The position numbers and the translations under genes are program-made. The notes under the pieces were generated by a model, which saw only the letters and a list, made by a program, of their open reading frames with translations, did no database searches and was not told the origin of the DNA. From the NCBI RefSeq assembly GCF_029105185.1, contig NZ_JAFMZK010000004.1:335594-399593 (forward strand): DNA of 64,000 bases, in the 5' to 3' direction. The DNA is from Aliiroseovarius sp. Z3 (GTDB taxonomy: Bacteria; Pseudomonadota; Alphaproteobacteria; Rhodobacterales; Rhodobacteraceae). Positions 18,376-27,902 of the stretch are shown here, in pieces; positions within the stretch are counted from its first letter, which is position 1, and every line of letters starts with the position of its first letter.

Positions 18376-18423
18376 GAAGCGAGCCTGTCTCTGTCATGCT
18401 GGTCATAGCGAACAGGGATTGGC

Positions 18424-18987
18424 ATGAACACACCCGCGCATCTGATGTTCGGCGCAGCGGCCTTTGGCCGTGATCGTCCGACGACTTTGGCCGCCCTGTT
18501 CGGTGCGCTTCTGCCTGACCTGTCGCTTTATCTGATGGCATCATGGGCGTTGTTCGTGAAGCACATCCCCGAAAGGGTGGTTTTTGGCGAGCTATATTTC
18601 TCGGACAATTGGCAACGCGTATTCGCGATCGACAATTCCGTGATCCTGTGGGGCACGGCGCTGGGGTTGGGCGTCGCTGTAAAGGCGCGGGTGTTGATCG
18701 CGTTCGCCGGTGCCGGATTGCTTCATATTTTCGCTGACTTCCTGCTGCACCATGATGATGGGCGCCAGCATTTCTGGCCCGTCAGCACATGGGTCTTTGA
18801 AAGCCCCGTCAGCTATTGGGACAGTCGCCACCACGCGGGCTGGATTGGTCCTGTCATCTCGATCCTGTCTTTGCTGTTCACGTTGGTGCTGTGGCGTCGC
18901 TTGCCACATTGGGGGTGGCGCCTGACCTTCGGCCTGCTTCTGGCGGCAGAACTTTACACGCTGCGCGGATGGTTTTTGCACTTCTGA
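18424..18987 (+). CDS. YdjM/DUF457-like inner-membrane protein
   Basis: A 187-residue membrane protein with about four to five helices. An N-terminal MNTPAHLMFG and a central LLHIFADFLLHHDDG (His/Asp-rich, about 99-113) resemble the YdjM-type inner-membrane metal-dependent hydrolase fold, where such residues bind metal. Roseobacter homologues are often labelled CobQ-like cobalamin proteins, a name I consider unsupported: there is no glutamine amidotransferase or ATPase motif here. It lies between the pnt terminator and an EamA transporter, 37 bases apart on the same strand, so the two may be co-transcribed. Catalytic function is unproven. Confidence 0.6.
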   Translation: MNTPAHLMFGAAAFGRDRPTTLAALFGALLPDLSLYLMASWALFVKHIPERVVFGELYFSDNWQRVFAIDNSVILWGTALGLGVAVKARVLIAFAGAGLLHIFADFLLHHDDGRQHFWPVSTWVFESPVSYWDSRHHAGWIGPVISILSLLFTLVLWRRLPHWGWRLTFGLLLAAELYTLRGWFLHF

Positions 18988-19024
18988 GCTTTCACTTTTC
19001 ACCTTCAGTCGATAGCACGGAGAC

Positions 19025-19951
19025 ATGAACCCTTCACGCGGTATTGCCCTCAAGCTCGGCTCGGTGGCGTTCTTCATCTCGCTTCAGACGATGGTGAAGG
19101 CGGTGTCAGGCCATATCCCGGCGGGCGAGGCGGTGTTTTTTCGATCCCTTTTCGCGCTGCCCGTGATCCTTGCCTGGCTGGCCTATGAAGGTCGGCTGCA
19201 TTCGGCCCTGCGCACCAAGAATCCATGGGGGCATATCAGCCGGGGAACGGTCGGGGTGCTGGCCATGGGGCTGAGCTTCACCGCACTTGGTTATCTGCCA
19301 CAAACCGAGGTCACGGCGATCTTCTATGCCGCGCCCATTATCACCGTGGTGCTTGCTGCGATTGTTCTGGGCGAACAGGTGCGCATGGTTCGGATCGGTG
19401 CCGTTCTGGCCGGGTTGGTCGGTGTCATGGTGATCCTGTGGCCGCGGTTGGAAGGGTTTGGCAGCAGCGGCGAAGATGAGGCGCTAAGGGCGTTCGGTGC
19501 GGTTCTGGCGCTGGTGGCGGCGTGCTGCGTGGCGGTGGCGAAGATCCTCGTGCGCAAGCTGGTGGGGATCGACCCACCATCAACCGTGGTGATCTATGCC
19601 TCGCTCACAGCGGTGTTTCTGTCCCTGCTGACCGTGCCCTTCGGCTGGGTCTGGCCGACAGGGTGGGAGTTCGCCTTGCTTCTGGGTGCAGGGTTGGCCG
19701 GGGGTGTGGGTCAATTGATGCTGACCACGGCCTATACCCATGCCGATGCCTCGACCATTGCGCCGTTTGACTATTCGTCGATGATCTTCGCCTTGGCCTT
19801 CGGATACATTTTCTTCGGAGAGCTGCCGACCTTGCAGATGCTGGCGGGGGCGGGGATCGTGGTCTGCGCCGGGTTGGTGATCATTTGGCGTGAAGGGCGG
19901 TTGGGCAAGGACCGGTCGAAGTCGCGTGCTGTCAGCCCGTCGGGCGGGTGA
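19025..19951 (+). CDS. DMT/EamA family transporter
   Basis: A 308-residue protein with about ten membrane helices in two EamA repeats (about 10-145 and 155-290). The motif at the end of the second half, AYTHADASTIAPFDYSSMIF (about 240-259), is typical of RhaT/EamA-type drug/metabolite exporters. GGAGAC precedes the ATG. Substrate is unknown; such proteins move amino acids, nucleobases or similar small molecules across the inner membrane. The basic C-terminal tail is cytoplasmic. Confidence 0.85.
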   Translation: MNPSRGIALKLGSVAFFISLQTMVKAVSGHIPAGEAVFFRSLFALPVILAWLAYEGRLHSALRTKNPWGHISRGTVGVLAMGLSFTALGYLPQTEVTAIFYAAPIITVVLAAIVLGEQVRMVRIGAVLAGLVGVMVILWPRLEGFGSSGEDEALRAFGAVLALVAACCVAVAKILVRKLVGIDPPSTVVIYASLTAVFLSLLTVPFGWVWPTGWEFALLLGAGLAGGVGQLMLTTAYTHADASTIAPFDYSSMIFALAFGYIFFGELPTLQMLAGAGIVVCAGLVIIWREGRLGKDRSKSRAVSPSGG

Positions 19952-20129
19952 TGGCCCATCGGGGTCGCCCTCGGTGCAATTTCTCTGGAAAACCAATGAA
20001 AACCTAGCTATCCTGTGCGCAATGACCCGCATCAGACGGGCGAATGAGGATCGGCGGCGGATATAACCCGAAAACGGGGCCTGCTGTCGGTGAAAACGAG
20101 CGGTACAGACAAGTGGCAGGCATTTTCTC

Positions 20130-21299
20130 ATGACAGAGATGGTATATGGCGCGGTTCCCGCGCGTGATGGCGACCCCATTCTTCCCCGGTGGTGGCGGAC
20201 GATCGACAAGTGGTCGGTGTCCTGCATCCTGATCCTGTTCGGCATCGGTATTTTGTTGGGGCTGGCCGCGTCGCCGCCTTTGGCGGAACGCAACGGGCTG
20301 TCCCAGTTCCACTATGTCGAACGTCAGTTGGTGTTCGGTCTGGTGGCGCTGGTCACCCTGTTTGCCACAACGATGATGAGCCCGCAGATGGTGCGCCGCC
20401 TTGGGGTGCTGGGGTTTCTGGTTGCCTTGGTGGCCGTCATGTTGCTGCCGGTGCTGGGCACTGATTTCGGCAAAGGGGCGGTGCGCTGGTATTCACTGGG
20501 CTTTGCCTCGATCCAGCCGTCAGAGTTTCTGAAGCCCGGTTTCGTCGTGGTCGCCGCGTGGCTGATGGCCGCAAGTCAAGAGATCAACGGCCCGCCGGGA
20601 CGCTCGATGTCGCTGGGCCTGGTCCTGGTGATCGTGGGCTTTCTGGCGTTGCAACCCGATTTCGGACAGGCCGCGCTTGTGCTGTTTGGCTGGGGCGTGA
20701 TGTATTTTCTGGCCGGGGCGCCGATCATCCTTCTGGCCGCCGCTGCTGGCGTGGTCGTTTTGGGCGGCATGTTTGCCTATAACAATTCCGAACACTTTGC
20801 CCGCCGTATTGACGGGTTCCTGAACCCCGACGTCGATCCAACCACCCAGCTTGGCTATGCCACCAATGCCATCCGCGAGGGTGGGTTCTTCGGCGTCGGC
20901 GTCGGAGAAGGTCAGGTGAAGTGGTCGCTTCCCGACGCGCATACCGATTTCATCATTGCTGTCGCCGCCGAAGAATACGGCCTGATACTGGTTCTGGTCA
21001 TCATCGCGCTTTACGCCACCATCGTGGTGCGCAGTTTCCTGCGCCTGATCCGCGAACGGGACACGTTTACGCGACTGGCGGGCTCTGGTCTGGCCGCGAT
21101 ATTCGGCATTCAGGCGCTGATCAACATGGGTGTGGCGGTGCGCCTTCTGCCCGCCAAGGGCATGACATTGCCATTCGTAAGCTATGGCGGATCGTCCCTG
21201 ATCGCAGGGGGGATTGCACTTGGCATGCTTTTGGCCTTTACCCGCACCCGCCCGCAGGGTCGCATGCAGGACGTATTCGCAAACAGGCAAGGACGATGA
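20130..21299 (+). CDS. ftsW: Septal SEDS peptidoglycan polymerase FtsW
   Basis: A 389-residue polytopic membrane protein of the SEDS family, which polymerises lipid II into glycan strands at the septum together with its partner PBP3/FtsI. Visible signatures: [11 protein letters not shown] (about 128-138) in the middle, [19 protein letters not shown] (about 255-273), and the C-terminal [18 protein letters not shown]. The acidic N-terminal tail before the first helix is cytoplasmic. It opens the division cluster: its stop overlaps the murG start (ATGA). The 178 bases upstream are non-coding and should contain a promoter. Confidence 0.93.
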   Translation: MTEMVYGAVPARDGDPILPRWWRTIDKWSVSCILILFGIGILLGLAASPPLAERNGLSQFHYVERQLVFGLVALVTLFATTMMSPQMVRRLGVLGFLVALVAVMLLPVLGTDFGKGAVRWYSLGFASIQPSEFLKPGFVVVAAWLMAASQEINGPPGRSMSLGLVLVIVGFLALQPDFGQAALVLFGWGVMYFLAGAPIILLAAAAGVVVLGGMFAYNNSEHFARRIDGFLNPDVDPTTQLGYATNAIREGGFFGVGVGEGQVKWSLPDAHTDFIIAVAAEEYGLILVLVIIALYATIVVRSFLRLIRERDTFTRLAGSGLAAIFGIQALINMGVAVRLLPAKGMTLPFVSYGGSSLIAGGIALGMLLAFTRTRPQGRMQDVFANRQGR

Positions 21300-22402
21300 C
21301 CCAGAAACAGCCCCTTCTTGTCATCGCCGCCGGAGGCACCGGCGGGCATATGTTCCCCGCACAAGCCCTGGCGGAAGCAATGTTGCGCAAAGGGTGGCGG
21401 GTGAAACTGTCAACCGATGCGCGCGGTGCGCGATACACCGGTGGTTTTCCCCATGTGGTCGAGATCGAAGAGGTGTCATCGGCCACCTTCGCGCGGGGTG
21501 GGATCTTTGCCAAGGCCATGGTGCCGCTGCGTATCGGTGCGGGCATCATCGGCGCGATCCTGAAGATGCGTCGCGACAAGCCCAAAGCCGTTGTCGGGTT
21601 CGGAGGCTATCCGACCATTCCCGCGCTTGCGGCGGCCAGGGTGTTGAACGTGCCGCGCATGATCCACGAACAGAACGGTGTTCTTGGGCGGGTCAACAAG
21701 ATTTTCGCCACCCGTGTGAATGCGGTCGCTTGCGGCACATGGCCGACCGCGCTGCCTGACGGGGCAAATCCGGTTTACACAGGCAACCCAGTGCGGGCCG
21801 AGGTGCTGGCCCGAGATACGTCGGGCTATATCGCGCCCGGCGATTACCCGATGTCCATCCTTGTGATCGGCGGCTCACAAGGCGCGCGCGCGTTGTCGGA
21901 CACAGTGCCGCCCGCGATCGCAGCGTTGCCGACAGAACTGTTGCAACATATCTCGGTCAGCCATCAGGCGCGCGACGAGGATATGGAGCGGGTCAGTGCG
22001 TTTTATGCTGAGCACGGCATCCGTGCCGATGTGCAGCCGTTCTTCAACGACATCCCGCGCCGCATGTCCGAAGCCCAACTGGTGATCAGCCGGGCCGGGG
22101 CATCATCTGTGGCGGATATCTCGGTCATCGGTCGCCCGTCGATCCTTGTGCCCTATCCATATGCGACGGATGATCATCAGACCGCAAATGCGCGTGGGTT
22201 GGTCGAAGCGGGCGCGGCGATCCTGATACCTGAAAGCCGTCTGGATGTGGACACGCTGTCTGAACAGATCAGAACGGTTCTGGACAATCCCGAAGGGGCG
22301 ATGCAAATGTCGCGCGCCGCACAGGGCCACGCCCGGCCAGACGCCACGGATGCCTTGGTGGAGTTGGTCGAGCATTTGTCCAGCGTGGCCCCGAACATCT
22401 GA
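21296..22402 (+). CDS. murG: UDP-GlcNAc:lipid I N-acetylglucosaminyltransferase
   Basis: A 368-residue GT28 enzyme that adds GlcNAc to lipid I to form lipid II on the inner face of the membrane. The start at 21296 overlaps the ftsW stop and is followed by the family N-terminus [16 protein letters not shown] (GGTGGH at 13-18). Further hallmarks: [32 protein letters not shown] in the second Rossmann domain, and [19 protein letters not shown] near 270-288, with [14 protein letters not shown] binding UDP-GlcNAc. Order ftsW-murG-murC is standard. Confidence 0.96.
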   Translation: MTQKQPLLVIAAGGTGGHMFPAQALAEAMLRKGWRVKLSTDARGARYTGGFPHVVEIEEVSSATFARGGIFAKAMVPLRIGAGIIGAILKMRRDKPKAVVGFGGYPTIPALAAARVLNVPRMIHEQNGVLGRVNKIFATRVNAVACGTWPTALPDGANPVYTGNPVRAEVLARDTSGYIAPGDYPMSILVIGGSQGARALSDTVPPAIAALPTELLQHISVSHQARDEDMERVSAFYAEHGIRADVQPFFNDIPRRMSEAQLVISRAGASSVADISVIGRPSILVPYPYATDDHQTANARGLVEAGAAILIPESRLDVDTLSEQIRTVLDNPEGAMQMSRAAQGHARPDATDALVELVEHLSSVAPNI

Positions 22403-22452
22403 TCCAATGGTGAATTGGGCCAAGGCATATCGCATGAGTGAAAGGTAACCAG

Positions 22453-23850
22453 ATGAACGCAGCAGCGACCAAACTTCCCACCGAAATGGGGATGATCCAT
22501 TTTGTGGGAATTGGCGGGATTGGGATGTCCGGGATCGCCGAGGTTCTGCTGAACCATGGCTATCGTGTGCAGGGGTCGGACCTGAAGGCCTCGAAAATCA
22601 CGGATCGTCTGGCTGATCTGGGCGCTGAAATATTCGTCGGGCAACGCGCCGAGAACCTTGAAAACGCTGAGGTCGTGGTGATTTCGTCCGCGATCAAGCC
22701 GGGCAACCCGGAACTGGACGTCGCACGTGCACGGGGTCTTCCCGTGGTGCGTCGGGCCGAGATGTTGGCCGAACTCATGCGCCTGAAATCCAACATCGCG
22801 GTGGCGGGCACTCATGGCAAGACGACGACCACGACGATGGTGGCCGAGCTTCTGGTCAAGGGCGGCATCGACCCGACCGTGATCAATGGCGGGATCATCC
22901 ACGCCTATGGATCGAACGCGCGGATGGGGCAGGGTGAATGGATGGTGGTCGAGGCCGATGAAAGCGACGGCACCTTCAACCGCTTGCCCGCGACCATCGC
23001 CATCGTGACCAATATCGACCCCGAGCATATGGAGCATTGGGGCGACTTCGACACGTTGCGTCAGGGCTTCCTTGATTTCGTGTCCAACATTCCCTTCTAC
23101 GGGCTGGCGGTCTGTTGCACCGACCACCCGGAAGTGCAGGCGTTGGTCGGCAAGATCACCGACCGCCGTGTCGTGACCTATGGGTTCAACGCGCAAGCAG
23201 ATGTGCGGGCGGTCAATCTGACCTATAAGGGTGGGGTCGCGCATTTCGACATTGCCCTGAACAACGAAGGCACGCGGATCGACGGTTGCACCCTGCCGAT
23301 GCCGGGGGATCACAATGTCTCGAACGCGTTGTCGGCGGTGGCCGTGGCGCGTCATCTGGGGATGAAGCGCGATGAAATCCGGGCGGCCCTTGAGAGTTTC
23401 GGTGGGGTGAACCGGCGCTTCACCCGCGTGGGCGAGGTGAACGGCGTCACCATCATCGACGATTACGGCCACCACCCGGTCGAGATTGCAGCCGTTCTGA
23501 AAGCCGCCCGCCAAGCGACCGAGGGCCGCGTTATCGCTGTGCACCAACCGCACCGTTACTCGCGCCTTCACGATCTGTTCGAGGATTTTTGCGCTTGTTT
23601 CAACGAAGCTGACGTGGTCGGTATTGCCGATGTCTATGCTGCGGGCGAAGATCCGATCGAAGGTGCCAGCCGCGACGATCTGGTGGCGGGGCTTGTGCGG
23701 CACGGCCACCGGCACGCGGTCGCGATCCCCGATGAAGATGCGCTGACCGCCTTGGTTCGGGACCACACCGAGCCCGGCGACATGGTGGTCTGCCTTGGCG
23801 CGGGCACCATCAGCACATGGGCGAACAACCTGCCGAACCGGTTGGGCTAG
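22453..23850 (+). CDS. murC: UDP-N-acetylmuramate-L-alanine ligase
   Basis: A 465-residue cytoplasmic Mur ligase that attaches L-alanine to UDP-MurNAc. The ATG at 22453 follows GAAAGG; a GTG five codons earlier is possible but less likely. Domain 1 has [12 protein letters not shown]. The central ATPase domain has [11 protein letters not shown] (P-loop) and [11 protein letters not shown]. The C-terminal domain has [12 protein letters not shown] and HQPHRYSR. It lies 50 bases after murG and 5 bases before a small membrane-protein gene. Confidence 0.96.
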   Translation: MNAAATKLPTEMGMIHFVGIGGIGMSGIAEVLLNHGYRVQGSDLKASKITDRLADLGAEIFVGQRAENLENAEVVVISSAIKPGNPELDVARARGLPVVRRAEMLAELMRLKSNIAVAGTHGKTTTTTMVAELLVKGGIDPTVINGGIIHAYGSNARMGQGEWMVVEADESDGTFNRLPATIAIVTNIDPEHMEHWGDFDTLRQGFLDFVSNIPFYGLAVCCTDHPEVQALVGKITDRRVVTYGFNAQADVRAVNLTYKGGVAHFDIALNNEGTRIDGCTLPMPGDHNVSNALSAVAVARHLGMKRDEIRAALESFGGVNRRFTRVGEVNGVTIIDDYGHHPVEIAAVLKAARQATEGRVIAVHQPHRYSRLHDLFEDFCACFNEADVVGIADVYAAGEDPIEGASRDDLVAGLVRHGHRHAVAIPDEDALTALVRDHTEPGDMVVCLGAGTISTWANNLPNRLG

Positions 23851-23855
23851 GGGCG

Positions 23856-24161
23856 ATGCGTCCGGTCCTTCATGACATTCTGTTTTGGGGACTGACGGCC
23901 GCGCCCTGGCTGAACATTGTTCTGGTCGGACGATTGGCGTGGGGCGGACGTCGTGCTCTGGCGACCGCATTGGCTGTGTTGGTCGGGGCAGGTTGCTGGG
24001 TGCTCTATGCGCTTCTTGCCCCGCTGCTTGTCGATATGTGGGCCGGAGATGGTGTGGCGGCTGAGGCACGGCGCGATCTGACCCTTTGGGCCATTGGCGT
24101 TGCCCTGTTCGTGGTTTTTTGTGCTTCGGTGCCGATATGGAAGGGAAAGCCTGATGGCTGA
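23856..24161 (+). CDS. Small membrane protein of unknown function
   Basis: A 101-residue protein starting at ATG 23856, only 5 bases after the murC stop. Three hydrophobic segments (about 6-22, 30-52, 75-90) end in a basic tail WKGKPDG. I recognise no family; it does not look like the DUF2484 proteins further on. Its last 8 bases overlap the start of the APC permease gene, so the two are likely translationally coupled and possibly work together. Confidence 0.65.
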   Translation: MRPVLHDILFWGLTAAPWLNIVLVGRLAWGGRRALATALAVLVGAGCWVLYALLAPLLVDMWAGDGVAAEARRDLTLWAIGVALFVVFCASVPIWKGKPDG

Positions 24162-25347
24162 CCAGTTGAAACGAAACCTCGGTCTTGGCCTTCTGACCAT
24201 GTATGGCGTCGGCGTTATGGTCGGCGCGGGCATTTATGTGCTGGTGGGCGCCGTCGCCGCCGAGGCGGGCATCTGGGCATCGTTGGCTTTCGTGTTGGCC
24301 GGGGTGATCGCAGCCCCGTCCGCCTTGTCATACGCAGAACTCAGCTCGCGGATCCCCGAAGCCTCGGGCGAGGCGGCATATGTCGAGAAGGGATTGAACA
24401 GCCACCTGTTGGCGGTGCTGATCGGTCTGGCGATTGTGCTGGCTGGCACCGTGTCCGCCGCGGCGGTTTTGCGGGGCGGGGTCGGATACCTGCTGTCGCT
24501 GATCGACATTCCCGCGACCTGGGCGATCATCGGGATTGGGGTGGCCCTGACCCTTGTCGCGGTGGCGGGTGTTTTGGAAAGCCTTGCCCTTGTCGCCGTC
24601 TTCACCATCATCGAGGTGGCGGGGCTGGCCACTGTGATCTGGGCCGGGTTCACCGCCCCACCGGTGGCCGAGTTCACCGACCTGCCACCGGTTTACTGGC
24701 CCGGTGTGGCGGGTGCGGCGGCGCTGGCCTTCTTCGCCTTCATCGGGTTCGAAGACATGGTAAACATGGCGGAAGAAGCGCGCGACCCGACCCGCACCGT
24801 GCCACGCGCCATCCTGATCGCGCTGGTCGTCACCACGGCCCTTTATGCCTTGGTTTCACTGGCGGCGATCCGGGCGGTGCCTGTGGACGAACTGGCCGAG
24901 TCAGACCGCCCCCTTGTGCTGGTCTGGGAGGCCGCGTTCCTGATGTCCCCGGCCATGCTGGGTGCCATTGCGGTAATTGCCGCGCTAAACGGCGTATTGG
25001 CGCAAATCATCATGGCCGCACGGGTTCTGTTTGGCTTGGGGCGGCGTGAAAAGCTGCTGTCGATCTTCTGTCATGCCCACCCGCGGTTCGGAACGCCCGT
25101 TCTGGCAACGGTGCTTCTTGGCCTGGGTGTGGTCGCCGCGGCCCTGGCGCTGCCCGTGTCTGATCTGGCCGAGGTTACATCGACCGTCCTTCTGGTCGTC
25201 TTTGCAGTCGTGAATATTGCCCTGATTTCCCTGAAACGCAAAGATCCCGAGGCGCCGTTTCGCACGGGAAACTGGGTGCCATGGATAGGCTTGATCGCGG
25301 CGCTGGTGGCGCTTGCGGCGTCATTTCTGACGGGCGCAATGCGATGA
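24154..25347 (+). CDS. APC-family amino acid permease
   Basis: A 397-residue transporter with about 11-12 membrane helices. The first helix has GVGVMVGAGIYVLVG (about 16-30), the glycine-rich APC substrate-binding break, and helix 6 has AALAFFAFIGFEDMVNMAEEARDP, again typical (key residues F-IGFED, EE). AAGGGAAAG precedes the ATG at 24154. It overlaps the preceding gene by 8 bases and the next by 4. Its position inside the cell-division cluster, between murC and murB, is unusual. Substrate is unknown; an amino acid precursor or recycled cell-wall component is a possibility but only inference. Confidence 0.85.
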   Translation: MADQLKRNLGLGLLTMYGVGVMVGAGIYVLVGAVAAEAGIWASLAFVLAGVIAAPSALSYAELSSRIPEASGEAAYVEKGLNSHLLAVLIGLAIVLAGTVSAAAVLRGGVGYLLSLIDIPATWAIIGIGVALTLVAVAGVLESLALVAVFTIIEVAGLATVIWAGFTAPPVAEFTDLPPVYWPGVAGAAALAFFAFIGFEDMVNMAEEARDPTRTVPRAILIALVVTTALYALVSLAAIRAVPVDELAESDRPLVLVWEAAFLMSPAMLGAIAVIAALNGVLAQIIMAARVLFGLGRREKLLSIFCHAHPRFGTPVLATVLLGLGVVAAALALPVSDLAEVTSTVLLVVFAVVNIALISLKRKDPEAPFRTGNWVPWIGLIAALVALAASFLTGAMR

Positions 25348-25583
25348 GCGCGCCCCTGATCGCCGCAGCCCTTTGGGTGATTGCCGCCAGCGTCGTGGCG
25401 TCTCTGCCAATGAGGTTGCAGTTTGTGCCGGGTCTGGTGCTTCTGGTGGCCGCGCCGCTGCTGATCGTCTGGATCGGGGCGGTGCATGGCTGGCTGTGGG
25501 CCGTGCTTGGGGTGGGGGCGTTCATCTCGATGTTTCGTCGTCCGCTGTGGTATCTGGCCCGCAAGGCGATGGGGCGGGTATGA
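25344..25583 (+). CDS. DUF2484 family membrane protein (copy 1)
   Basis: A 79-residue protein with about two to three hydrophobic segments and a C-terminal MFRRPLWYLARKAMG, matching my memory of DUF2484 proteins found beside murB in Rhodobacteraceae. The ATG overlaps the permease stop and the TGA overlaps the next start (both ATGA), so it is coupled to both neighbours. Function is unknown. Confidence 0.7.
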   Translation: MSAPLIAAALWVIAASVVASLPMRLQFVPGLVLLVAAPLLIVWIGAVHGWLWAVLGVGAFISMFRRPLWYLARKAMGRV

Positions 25584-25825
25584 CGCTGTCGCTGACCCTT
25601 GCCTGTTTGTGGGCCGTCATCGCGCAAGTGATCGCGCTTTTCCCGTCGCGTCACCACCATTGGCCCGCCGCTTACGTCTTGATTGCCGTGGGCATTCCGC
25701 TATTGGGGTATGTGGTTTACCAGAACGGGCCGCTGGTGGCCGGGCTGGTTCTGATCGCGGCGATGTCCATTCTGCGTTGGCCGGTGATCTATCTGGTCCG
25801 CTGGCTGCGCAAGACACGAGGTTGA
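25580..25825 (+). CDS. DUF2484 family membrane protein (copy 2)
   Basis: An 81-residue membrane protein that looks paralogous to the preceding one: [21 protein letters not shown] aligns with its LIAAALWVIAASVVASLPMR region (each opens with a hydrophobic helix followed by P-S/M-R), and both end in a W/P-basic tail ([14 protein letters not shown]). It starts inside the stop of copy 1 and ends 1 base before the murB GTG. Tandem duplication is likely. Role unknown. Confidence 0.7.
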   Translation: MTLSLTLACLWAVIAQVIALFPSRHHHWPAAYVLIAVGIPLLGYVVYQNGPLVAGLVLIAAMSILRWPVIYLVRWLRKTRG

Positions 25826-25826
25826 T

Positions 25827-26759
25827 GTGACCCATCCTGACAAGATCGAAATCCGCGGCACGCTGGTGTCGGACAAGGACCTGTCCGCGCTGACATGGAT
25901 GCGTGTCGGTGGCCCGGCGGACTGGTTCTTCATGCCCGCCGACGAAGACGATTTGGCCCAGTTTCTGACCGCACTTGATCCCGACATTCCGGTTTTCCCG
26001 ATGGGGGTCGGGTCGAACCTGATCGTGCGCGACGGTGGCATTCGTGGCGTGGTGATCCGACTGGGGCGCGGCTTCAACGGGATTGAAATCGACGGCAACC
26101 GCGTGACGGCGGGCGTGGCCGCATTGGATGCCCATGTCGCGCGTAAAGCGGCCGAGGCAGGTGTTGATCTGACCTTCCTGCGCACCATTCCCGGTGCCAT
26201 CGGCGGCGCGGTGCGGATGAATGCGGGTTGCTATGGATCATACGTGGCGGACGTGTTTGTCGAGGCGCAGGCGATCTCGCGGTCGGGTGAGCGGGTGACA
26301 CTGACGGCCGATGAGCTGAAGTTTCAATACCGCCAGACCGATCTGCCTGAAGGCTGGGTGATCACCAGCGCGACGTTTGAAGGCCCAACAGGCGACCCAG
26401 CCGAGCTTGTCACCCGGATGGACGCGCAACTGGCCAAACGGGATCAGACCCAACCCACCAAGGACCGCACCGCCGGATCAACCTTCCGAAATCCGGCAGG
26501 CTATAGCTCGACCGGTCGCGCCGATGACAGTCACGAGCTGAAAGCGTGGAAGGTGATCGAGGATGCCGGGATGCGCGGTGCCACGCTGGGCGGGGCGCAA
26601 ATGAACCCGATGCACGCGAATTTTCTGACCAACACAGGCGATGCCAGTGCCGCCGACCTTGAAGGATTGGGCGAAGAGGTCAGAAAAAAGGTTTACGAAC
26701 ACAGTGGCATAGAGCTAGTATGGGAAATCATGCGTGTGGGTGAATTGGCAGATAAATAA
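25827..26759 (+). CDS. murB: UDP-N-acetylenolpyruvoylglucosamine reductase
   Basis: A 310-residue FAD enzyme that reduces UDP-GlcNAc-enolpyruvate to UDP-MurNAc. The start is GTG 25827, with GAGG six bases upstream and the stop of the previous gene one base away. FAD-binding motifs: [15 protein letters not shown] (about 61-75) and [18 protein letters not shown] (about 118-135). Catalytic elements: AGSTFRNP with the proton-donor serine (about 217-224) and [14 protein letters not shown] near 255. It shares the operon direction of the whole cluster. Confidence 0.94.
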   Translation: MTHPDKIEIRGTLVSDKDLSALTWMRVGGPADWFFMPADEDDLAQFLTALDPDIPVFPMGVGSNLIVRDGGIRGVVIRLGRGFNGIEIDGNRVTAGVAALDAHVARKAAEAGVDLTFLRTIPGAIGGAVRMNAGCYGSYVADVFVEAQAISRSGERVTLTADELKFQYRQTDLPEGWVITSATFEGPTGDPAELVTRMDAQLAKRDQTQPTKDRTAGSTFRNPAGYSSTGRADDSHELKAWKVIEDAGMRGATLGGAQMNPMHANFLTNTGDASAADLEGLGEEVRKKVYEHSGIELVWEIMRVGELADK

Positions 26760-26987
26760 GCCAACGGACGCACGCAGATACCGGGGTCGGGCAGGCCCTT
26801 CAGATCCGGTCGAAAAGAACCGGTGATAAGGGGCAAACGCCCTTGCAAACAAGGGGCATCAAGCCCTGAGCAAAGGGGCGGTACAGCCTCCGATAAGATA
26901 AGCACCGCGCGCAAAGTGCGGATCGGCGCCGGAAACGGCTGGGCAGTTGGTCGCGGTTTCGCGATCAGGGACAAGGCAAAAGCAGGC
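26760..26987 (+). promoter_or_regulatory. murB-ddl spacer with clustered hairpins
   Basis: This is a 228-base gap in an otherwise tightly packed operon, with no credible gene start. It carries several short stems: CCGGT/ACCGG (26806-26810 with 26819-26823), GGGC/GCCC (26831-26834 with 26839-26842) and CCCTTG/CAAGGG (26840-26845 with 26850-26855). The last two are mutually exclusive. It could hold a ddl-ftsQAZ promoter, a processing site or an attenuator; no T-tract follows. Confidence 0.4.
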
Positions 26988-27902
26988 ATGTCGGGCAAGA
27001 CAGTCTCGAAAGTTGTGGTTCTTCTGGGCGGTCCTTCGGCCGAGCGGGAGGTTTCGCTGAGCTCCGGGCGCGAATGCGTCGCGGCGCTGAAAGGCGAGGG
27101 CTATGACGTGGTCGCAATTGATGCCGGCCCGGACCTGTCCGAACGGTTGCGCGCCGAGGCCCCCGACGTTGTGTTCAACGCGCTGCATGGCCGCTGGGGC
27201 GAAGACGGCTGTGTGCAGGGTCTGCTCGAGTGGCTGCAAATCCCCTATACGCATTCCGGTGTGCTCGCCTCGTCTCTGGCAATGGACAAAGAGCGCACGA
27301 AGGATGTCTTCCGTGCGGCCGGGTTGCCGGTGGTCGATAGCGTGCTGGCACCTGCTGATGAGGTGCGCGCACGTCACGTGATGGACCCGCCCTATGTGGT
27401 GAAACCGTATAACGAGGGCAGCTCGGTCGGGATTTACATCGTGCAGGACGGCGCGAACACGCCGCCGCAACTGGCCCCGACCATGCCCAAGACGGTGATG
27501 GTGGAAACCTATGCACCGGGCCGTGAGATGACCACCACGGTCATGGGGGATCGGGCGCTTGGCGTGACCGATATCCTGACCGATGGCTGGTATGATTACG
27601 ACGCGAAATACGCCGAGGGCGGATCGCGCCACGTCCTTCCCGCCGACATCCCCGCCGAGATCGAAGCGGCCTGTCTGGACTATGCCCTGCGCGCCCACGA
27701 AGTGCTGGGATGTCGCGGCGTCAGCCGCACCGATTTCCGTTGGGACGAAGCGCGGGGGCTGGACGGTCTGATCCTTCTGGAAACCAACACGCAGCCGGGC
27801 ATGACGCCGACATCTTTGGCACCGGAACAGGCAGCGCATCACGGGATCACGTTTGGGCAGTTCTGCGCATGGATGGTGGAGGACGCCTCATGCGATCGTT
27901 GA
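26988..27902 (+). CDS. ddl: D-alanine-D-alanine ligase
   Basis: A 304-residue ATP-grasp enzyme making D-Ala-D-Ala for the stem peptide. The ATG at 26988 is chosen because the family begins right before VVVLLGGPSAEREVSLSSG; the upstream extension is unrelated. Other marks: FNALHGRWGEDG, YTHSGVLASSLAMDK (Ser/Met loop), PYVVKPYNEGSSVGI in the grasp domain, and LLETNTQPGMTPTSLAPEQA near the end, which binds Mg and phosphate. The 3' end overlaps the ftsQ start by 13 bases. Confidence 0.95.
   Translation: MSGKTVSKVVVLLGGPSAEREVSLSSGRECVAALKGEGYDVVAIDAGPDLSERLRAEAPDVVFNALHGRWGEDGCVQGLLEWLQIPYTHSGVLASSLAMDKERTKDVFRAAGLPVVDSVLAPADEVRARHVMDPPYVVKPYNEGSSVGIYIVQDGANTPPQLAPTMPKTVMVETYAPGREMTTTVMGDRALGVTDILTDGWYDYDAKYAEGGSRHVLPADIPAEIEAACLDYALRAHEVLGCRGVSRTDFRWDEARGLDGLILLETNTQPGMTPTSLAPEQAAHHGITFGQFCAWMVEDASCDR

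Noticed and set aside
16814..18544. 576-codon minus-strand frame opposite pntB
   Set aside because: Antisense to a well-supported gene; His/Arg/Gln-rich composition typical of the complementary frame of a GC-rich gene.
22177..24069. 630-codon minus-strand frame opposite murC
   Set aside because: Complementary-frame artefact; no domain, no ribosome-binding site, while murC motifs are complete.
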